Assembly (NCBI GenBank): GCA_944382705.1
Contig: CALWNE010000056.1
Coordinates: 1-55,653 of the forward strand
Length of the DNA: 55,653 bases
Source of the DNA: an uncultured Allofournierella sp.
GTDB lineage: Bacteria; Bacillota; Clostridia; Oscillospirales; Ruminococcaceae
Direction of reading: 5' to 3'
Part shown: positions 50,871 through 55,653 of the stretch, piece after piece
How positions within the stretch are numbered: the stretch's first letter is position 1
How the letters are laid out: each line of letters starts with the position of its first letter
Program-made: the position numbers and the translations under genes
The notes under the pieces: generated by a model
Databases searched by the model: none
What the model was told of the DNA's origin: nothing
Seen by the model: the letters and a program-made list of their open reading frames with translations, nothing else

Positions 50871-51581
50871 GTGATTCGCATTGCCATTGTAGAGGATGAA
50901 GATAGCTATGCAGCTCAGCTGGAGGAGTTTTTGCGGCGGTATGCCCAGGAAAGTGGCCAGCAGATCGCCGTCTGCCGGTTTACCGATGGAGACGAAATTG
51001 TGGAAGGGTACCACCACGCCTACGACATTGTTTTGATGGATGTGGAGATGAAATACATGGATGGTATGACCGCCGCCGAAGAAATCCGCAAGGTGGACCC
51101 GGAAGTGGTGATTGTGTTCATTACCAATATGGCCCAGTATGCCATCCGGGGTTATGCGGTGGATGCGCTGGATTATGTGCTCAAGCCGGTAAGCTATTTT
51201 GCTTTTTCCCAGCGGCTTAACCGGGCCATTGGCCGGATGAAAAAACGGGCCAGGCGGTATATGACCATCTCCATTCGCGGCGGCGCGCAAAAGCTGGATA
51301 TCGGGCGGCTGCATTATGTGGAAAGCCAGGGACATAACCTGTTGTTCCATACAGAGGATGGAATATACACCAGCAGCGGAACCATGAAGGAAGCAGAGGA
51401 AAAACTGGAAGGTCAGAATTTTTTTCGGTGCAACAAGGGGTACCTGGTGAATCTGGAGTATGTGGATGCGGTACGGGATGGCTGTGCACTGGTAAAAGGG
51501 CAGGAGCTGCCCATCAGTCGTGCCCGCAAAAATGATTTTATGGAGGCACTGGCCGGCTATGTGGGTGAGGTGGCAAAATGA
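50871..51581 (+). CDS. LytTR family response regulator
   Basis: A 236-aa transcription factor. Receiver domain: EDE at 8-10, phosphoacceptor Asp57 in VLMDVEMKYMDG, TNMAQYA, and LKPVSYFAFSQRL. The C-terminal LytTR DNA-binding domain (about 130-236) reads DIGRLHYVESQGHNLLFH through FRCNKGYLVNLEYVDAV. I prefer the GTG at 50871, spaced 8 nt from AAGGGG; a GTG three codons earlier overlaps this SD. It overlaps the sensor kinase by 4 bp and pairs with it. The LytTR class binds direct repeats; one candidate lies before the GH3 gene. Confidence 0.93.
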   Translation: MIRIAIVEDEDSYAAQLEEFLRRYAQESGQQIAVCRFTDGDEIVEGYHHAYDIVLMDVEMKYMDGMTAAEEIRKVDPEVVIVFITNMAQYAIRGYAVDALDYVLKPVSYFAFSQRLNRAIGRMKKRARRYMTISIRGGAQKLDIGRLHYVESQGHNLLFHTEDGIYTSSGTMKEAEEKLEGQNFFRCNKGYLVNLEYVDAVRDGCALVKGQELPISRARKNDFMEALAGYVGEVAK

Positions 51582-52915
51582 TTGATCTACTAGGGGATAT
51601 TCCCCGGCTGCATACAGCCCTGGCCGAATGGCTGGCCTGCCTTGTGTATCTGAGCCAGGAGCCCCAGCGTGTGCGGGGCAAACGCTTTTGGATGGCGGCC
51701 CTGGCGGTGCTGGCAGTGCAGATGCTTTTTTTGCAGCTGACCGATAATGTCCCCCTGCTGTTCTGGATGCCCTGCATGGGGGTGGCAGTGGCCCTAATGC
51801 AGCTGTTTTTGCAGCTGGCTGGCCGCACTGGGTTTGCCCAGGCCAGCTATCAGTGTATGCGGGCGTTTGTGCTGGCAGAATTTGCAGCGGCCCTGGAGTG
51901 GCAGACCTACGCTTTTTTGGTAGTGCAGGGGATAGGCCCGGGTTTGTGGATGCAGCTGGGCTGTATGCTGGGCTGCTATGGGCTGGTCTTTGGGTTTATG
52001 TACCGGCTGGAAGGCCGCATCAGCCTGGCAGAAATCCACACAGCCGTTACCCCACGGGAGCTGGGAGGGGCTGTAATTATTGTTTTGACGGCCTTTTTTG
52101 TGAGCAATTTGAGCTATGCCTACGCAGATACCGGCTTTAGCAGTCCCTTTTTGCTGGATATCTTCAACACCCGCACTCTGGTGGATTTGGGCGGTGTTGC
52201 GGTGCTGTATGCCTACCACCTTCAGCGGCGGGAGCTTCAGATGCGTTACGAGCTGGATTCCATCCAGAATGTACTCCAAAACCAGTATGTGCAGTACCGC
52301 CAATCACGGGATACCATTGAGGTAATCGACCGCAAATATCACGACCTGAAGCATCAGATTGCGGCCCTGCGGGCAGAACAGGACCCCCAGCGGCGGAATG
52401 CCTGGCTGGATGAGATGGAACAGGACATTAAGGCCTACGAGGCCCAGAACAAAACGGGCAACCCTGTGCTGGACACCGTGCTCACCGGCAAGAGCCTGTA
52501 CTGCCAAAAACACGGCATTGCCCTTACCTGCGTGGCAGATGGAAGCTTGCTGGACTTTTTGGATGTGCGGGACATCTGCACTATTTTTGGCAACGCACTG
52601 GACAACGCCATCGAGTGTGAACTTACCATTCCGGATAAAAATTGCAGGCTCATTCATGTAACGGTCAGCGCTCAAAAAGCGTTTTTGCTGCTGCGGTTTG
52701 AGAACTATTGCAAAGACCGGCGGCAGTTTGAGCAGGGGCTGCCCATTACCACCAAGCAGGATAAAAACTACCATGGATTTGGCCTTAAAAGCATCCGGTA
52801 TACTGCTGCAAAGTATGGCGGCAGCGTAAAGGTGGAACAGCAGGAGGACTGGTTTGTGGTAAAGGTGCTGATTCCGCTGCCGGAGTCGGATAACAATACA
52901 GCAAAATCCACTTAA
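51578..52915 (+). CDS. Sensor histidine kinase, AgrC/GHKL type
   Basis: A 445-aa membrane kinase. About six hydrophobic segments occupy 1-215, without a large extracytoplasmic domain. The phosphoacceptor is the His in KYHDLKHQI (His255 or His259; the DLKHQI context favours the AgrC-type position), and the GHKL ATPase has the N box FGNALDNAIECE (about Asn339) and G box HGFGLKSIRYTAAKYGG. The N-terminal sensor with short loops fits peptide or hydrophobic signal detection, but no agrB/agrD-like gene or peptide precursor lies nearby. A GH3 gene follows after 318 bp. No terminator is visible between them. Confidence 0.92.
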   Translation: MIDLLGDIPRLHTALAEWLACLVYLSQEPQRVRGKRFWMAALAVLAVQMLFLQLTDNVPLLFWMPCMGVAVALMQLFLQLAGRTGFAQASYQCMRAFVLAEFAAALEWQTYAFLVVQGIGPGLWMQLGCMLGCYGLVFGFMYRLEGRISLAEIHTAVTPRELGGAVIIVLTAFFVSNLSYAYADTGFSSPFLLDIFNTRTLVDLGGVAVLYAYHLQRRELQMRYELDSIQNVLQNQYVQYRQSRDTIEVIDRKYHDLKHQIAALRAEQDPQRRNAWLDEMEQDIKAYEAQNKTGNPVLDTVLTGKSLYCQKHGIALTCVADGSLLDFLDVRDICTIFGNALDNAIECELTIPDKNCRLIHVTVSAQKAFLLLRFENYCKDRRQFEQGLPITTKQDKNYHGFGLKSIRYTAAKYGGSVKVEQQEDWFVVKVLIPLPESDNNTAKST

Positions 52916-53015
52916 TTAATCAGGTGGCCGCAGGGTTTTTGGCAAATTGCCGAAACTCCGCGGCTTTTGTTTGTGATAAACAGACAATCCAAACTGCTGT
53001 TTGCGCAAAAAATGT

Positions 53016-53111
53016 ACAGTTTGTGAAGGCTTTGTAAAGAATCGGTAAGAAATGTGATATACTGGCAATGAAAAAAGCAGGGACGGTTATCTTGCGGTAG
53101 CTCCCTGCTTT
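53016..53111 (+). promoter_or_regulatory. Promoter, LytTR-like site and 5' hairpin upstream of the GH3 gene
   Basis: ACAGTTTGT (53016-53024) matches the LytTR half-site pattern [TA][AC][CA]GTTN[AG][TG]; a weaker GTT-containing half-site sits 20 bp upstream at about 52996-53004. TATACT (53058-53063) preceded by TGA is an extended -10; TTGTAA (53032-53037) is too far (20 bp) to be a standard -35. Just after the expected start, AAAGCAGGGA (53074-53083) pairs with TCCCTGCTTT (53102-53111), a 10-bp 5' hairpin. Regulation by the upstream pair is inferred. Confidence 0.5.
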
Positions 53112-53233
53112 ACAGTCAGTTTGCGGAGGGTACGCTGCAACATGGCTGCCGATCGGGAACGGTGGCCATTAAGGCACAGCGATGCGGCAAAATGGCTGAA
53201 TAGACGAAATTTTGCGTATAAGGAGGAAACAAA

Positions 53234-55653
53234 ATGCTGTCTATCAATATGGACGATGTTGTAAAGATTCTCACATCAATTAAAACCGAGCTGATTGGCT
53301 TCGGCGTAGTGCTGCTATTGGCGATTGTTGCAATGGTGGGCTGCGTCAAACTGTCCAAAAGCAAAAAGTTCCTGGTGCGCAGCCAGGCAGGCATGGCTCT
53401 TTTGCTGGCCCTGATTGTTACTGTGAACGCAATCTGCTTTGGCCCCATGTTCACCGTAATCAACCTGGCCATGGGCGGCGGCTCCATCACGGATGAGAGC
53501 ATGGCCGAGGCATACGAAGTAAATATGGAACTGGTTGGTGAGGGTGTAACCCTGCTGGAGAACGACGGCGTCCTGCCTTTGACCAGCGGCTCCAACCTGA
53601 ATGTATTTGGCTGGGCATCCACCGCTCCCGTGTACGGTGGTGTTGGTTCTGGTGCTCTGAACGACCAGTACGCTGTAACCGACCTGATTACCGGCCTTAA
53701 AAACGCTGGCCTGAATGTGAACGAGGACCTGGTAAACTTCTACGAAACCTATCAGGCCGAGCGTCCCAGCGTGGGTATGTGGGCACAGGATTGGACTCTT
53801 CCCGAACCCAATGTGAATGCCTATACCGACGAGCTGATGAACAGTGCAAAGGAATTTTCTGACACTGCGCTGGTGGTAATCTCCCGTCCCGGCGGCGAAA
53901 ATGCGGATATGCCCACCGATATGGTTTCTGTGGCTGATGGCAGCTGGAAAGAGCGGGATGCCCTCACCGGCAACAGCTACTTCAACGGTGTATACGACGA
54001 AGACCTGAACGAAGGCGCTGACTGGGATGCAGGGGACCACTACCTGGAGCTGAGCAACCGGGAAGAAGACCTGCTGGATATGGTCAGCAAGAACTTCGAC
54101 AAGGTGATTGTACTTATTAACACCAACAACGCCATGGAGCTGGGCTTCCTGGAGGAGTATGGTGTGAACGCCGCTGTCTACACTCCCTGCCCTGGCCAAA
54201 ACGGCTTTGATGCTGTGGGCAAGGTGTTTACCGGCGAGGTAAACCCCTCCGGCAAAACGGTGGATACCTGGCTGTACGATTTGTTCCAGTCTCCCACTGC
54301 CAACAACTTTGGTCAGTTCACCTACGACAACATGGACGAACACAAGGTGGTTTCCGTGAACTTTATCACCCAGCAGGAAACCACTGCAATGCCCAGCTTT
54401 ATCAACTATGTTGAGGGCATTTATGTGGGCTATAAGTTCTACGAAACTGCTGCCGCCGAAGGCCTGATTGACTACGACGCTGTTGTTGCATATCCCTTTG
54501 GCTACGGCCTGTCCTACACCACCTTCAGCCAGAAGATGGGCCCCATCACCGAGGAAAACGGCACCCTCAGCTTTGATGTAACCGTTACCAACACCGGCAG
54601 CGTGGCCGGCAAGACGGTTGTGGAGGTTTACTTCAATCCTCCCTACACCAACGGCGGCATCGAGAAGGCAACCGCCAACCTGGTGGCTTTTGACAAAACC
54701 GATCTTCTGGAGCCCGGCGCATCTCAGACTGTGACCATCAGCTTTAAGGCCGAGGACATGGCTTCCTACGACAGCTACGGCGCTGCTGCCTATGTGCTGG
54801 AAGCCGGTGACTATGTCATCAGCATCAATTCCGACTCTCATACCGTGCTGGACAGCCAGGTATACAATGTGCCTTCCACCATTGTGTACAGCGATGGCCG
54901 TTCCACCGACAAAACCGCTCCCACCAACCAGTTCCAGGATGTGGAGGGCGATGTGGTTTACCTTTCCCGTAAGGATGGCTTTGCCAACTATCAGGAGGCA
55001 ACTGCTGTCCCTGCAAGCCTCTCCATGTCTGAGGAGCACAAGGCTGCCTTCCTGAACAACGCCAACTACGACCCTGCAAACTACAACAACGCCGATGACC
55101 AGATGCCCACCACCGGTGCCCAAAATGGCCTGCAGCTGGTGGATATGCGCGGCGTTGCCTACGATGATGCCCAGTGGGATACCTTCCTGGATCAGCTCAC
55201 CGTTACCGACATGGATACCCTGATTGCTCTGGGCGGCTACCAGACTGCCCCTGTGGCAAACATCGGCAAGGTGCAGACCTACGACTGTGATGGCCCTGCT
55301 TCCATCAACAACAACTTTACCAAACAGGGCTCCATCGGCTTTGCTGGTACTGTGTTGATGGCCTCCACCTGGAATACCGATACGGTTTACAAGTTTGGTT
55401 CTTCCATCGGCCGCATGGCCAATGATCTGGATGTTTCCGGCTGGTATGCTCCTGCCATGAACATTCATCGCTCTGCTTTCAGCGGCCGTAACTTTGAGTA
55501 CTACTCCGAGGATGGCTTGCTCAGCGGCAAGCTGGCTGCCCAGGCCATTCAGGGTGCCGAGCAGTTTGGTGTATACGCTTACATCAAGCACTATGCCCTG
55601 AACGACCAGGAAACCAACCGTAACAGCATGCTGTGCACCTGGGTCAATGAGCA
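53234..55653 (+). CDS. Membrane-anchored glycoside hydrolase family 3, permuted domain order (partial, truncated at window end)
   Basis: At least 806 aa with no stop before the window edge. Two N-terminal hydrophobic helices (about 21-38 and 49-73) precede the enzyme. Then comes the GH3 (alpha/beta)6 sandwich domain (VTLLENDGVLPL, FPFGYGLSYTTF-like YPFGYGLSYTTFS), an Fn3-like domain (GTLSFDVTVTNTGSVAGKTV), a linker, and only then the (alpha/beta)8 catalytic domain (WYAPAMNIHRSAFSGRNFEYY, IKHYALNDQETNR). This is the reverse of the usual order; such permuted beta-glucosidases are known from Ruminococcus and Butyrivibrio. The nucleophile Asp lies beyond the window. ATG at 53234, SD AGGAGG. Confidence 0.9.
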   Translation, partial: MLSINMDDVVKILTSIKTELIGFGVVLLLAIVAMVGCVKLSKSKKFLVRSQAGMALLLALIVTVNAICFGPMFTVINLAMGGGSITDESMAEAYEVNMELVGEGVTLLENDGVLPLTSGSNLNVFGWASTAPVYGGVGSGALNDQYAVTDLITGLKNAGLNVNEDLVNFYETYQAERPSVGMWAQDWTLPEPNVNAYTDELMNSAKEFSDTALVVISRPGGENADMPTDMVSVADGSWKERDALTGNSYFNGVYDEDLNEGADWDAGDHYLELSNREEDLLDMVSKNFDKVIVLINTNNAMELGFLEEYGVNAAVYTPCPGQNGFDAVGKVFTGEVNPSGKTVDTWLYDLFQSPTANNFGQFTYDNMDEHKVVSVNFITQQETTAMPSFINYVEGIYVGYKFYETAAAEGLIDYDAVVAYPFGYGLSYTTFSQKMGPITEENGTLSFDVTVTNTGSVAGKTVVEVYFNPPYTNGGIEKATANLVAFDKTDLLEPGASQTVTISFKAEDMASYDSYGAAAYVLEAGDYVISINSDSHTVLDSQVYNVPSTIVYSDGRSTDKTAPTNQFQDVEGDVVYLSRKDGFANYQEATAVPASLSMSEEHKAAFLNNANYDPANYNNADDQMPTTGAQNGLQLVDMRGVAYDDAQWDTFLDQLTVTDMDTLIALGGYQTAPVANIGKVQTYDCDGPASINNNFTKQGSIGFAGTVLMASTWNTDTVYKFGSSIGRMANDLDVSGWYAPAMNIHRSAFSGRNFEYYSEDGLLSGKLAAQAIQGAEQFGVYAYIKHYALNDQETNRNSMLCTWVNE

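Noticed and set aside
53315..55591. 758-codon minus-strand frame over the GH3 gene
   Set aside because: The plus strand encodes an uninterrupted GH3 protein with SD, membrane helices and catalytic motifs; the minus frame is Val/Gly/His-rich without recognisable domains.

Overview
The window looks like a chromosomal core segment of a gut-type, GC-rich (visibly mid-50s percent) Firmicute, most likely class Clostridia, family Oscillospiraceae/Ruminococcaceae (Faecalibacterium, Gemmiger or Subdoligranulum relatives). This rests on gene content and order: RNase J, GdpP-L9-DnaB, TilS-Hpt-FtsH, YaaL-BofA, WalJ-RlmH, YceD-L32, a second divergent type IIA topoisomerase pair, an anaerobe's [FeFe]-hydrogenase and an IscR-NifS-NifU cluster. 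Shine-Dalgarno sites are strong, TTG starts are frequent, and sigma-A-like promoters are easy to see. The genus call is inference; there is no 16S gene here. I see no phage, IS element, CRISPR array or defence island.

Layout. 1-2000 (minus): tRNA-Thr and tRNA-Asp with a strong promoter and A-tract upstream element, then mnmA and rnhA. 2020-2354: a near-consensus promoter followed by an apparently branched structured RNA leading into rnj. 2355-13405 (plus): rnj, gdpP, rplI, dnaB, tilS, hpt, ftsH and a zinc-ribbon tail-anchored protein of unknown function (RNA turnover, c-di-AMP, ribosome, replication, tRNA decoding, purine salvage, membrane proteolysis). 13600-18170: a long leader and a type IIA topoisomerase pair. 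18200-23430: secG, rnr, an MFS transporter, a Crp/Fnr regulator, yaaL and bofA. 23494-23843 (minus): RNase P RNA. 24040-32560 (plus): gdhA, a RluD-family pseudouridine synthase, an M23/LysM/G5 cell-wall peptidase, murA, walJ, rlmH and a WG-repeat lipoprotein. 32830-35780 (minus): [FeFe]-hydrogenase and mtaB. 35950-46490 (plus): D,D-carboxypeptidase, pgi, a small P-loop protein, yceD-rpmF, der, plsY and a Gld-like ABC cassette (ATPase, permease, GldG, DUF4340). 46700-50570 (minus): Ig-like Pro-rich lipoprotein, nifU, nifS, iscR-like regulator. 50780-55653 (plus): LytTR response regulator, GHKL sensor kinase, and a membrane-anchored glycoside hydrolase family 3 enzyme with permuted domains, cut off by the window end.

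Themes: RNA metabolism (RNase HI, J, R and P; tRNA and rRNA modification by MnmA, TilS, MtaB, RluD-like and RlmH), envelope building (MurA, D,D-carboxypeptidase, M23 peptidase, PlsY, SecG, FtsH) and anaerobic metabolism (GdhA, Pgi, hydrogenase, Fe-S assembly). Most genes are ordinary. The least explained items are non-coding: the ~190-nt branched RNA upstream of rnj, a four-hairpin cluster after the M23 gene, and the gdhA leader. Next come the LytTR-kinase-GH3 neighbourhood and the unknown proteins at 12353 and 38690. All structures and motifs were read by eye; no folding, alignment or database search was run.
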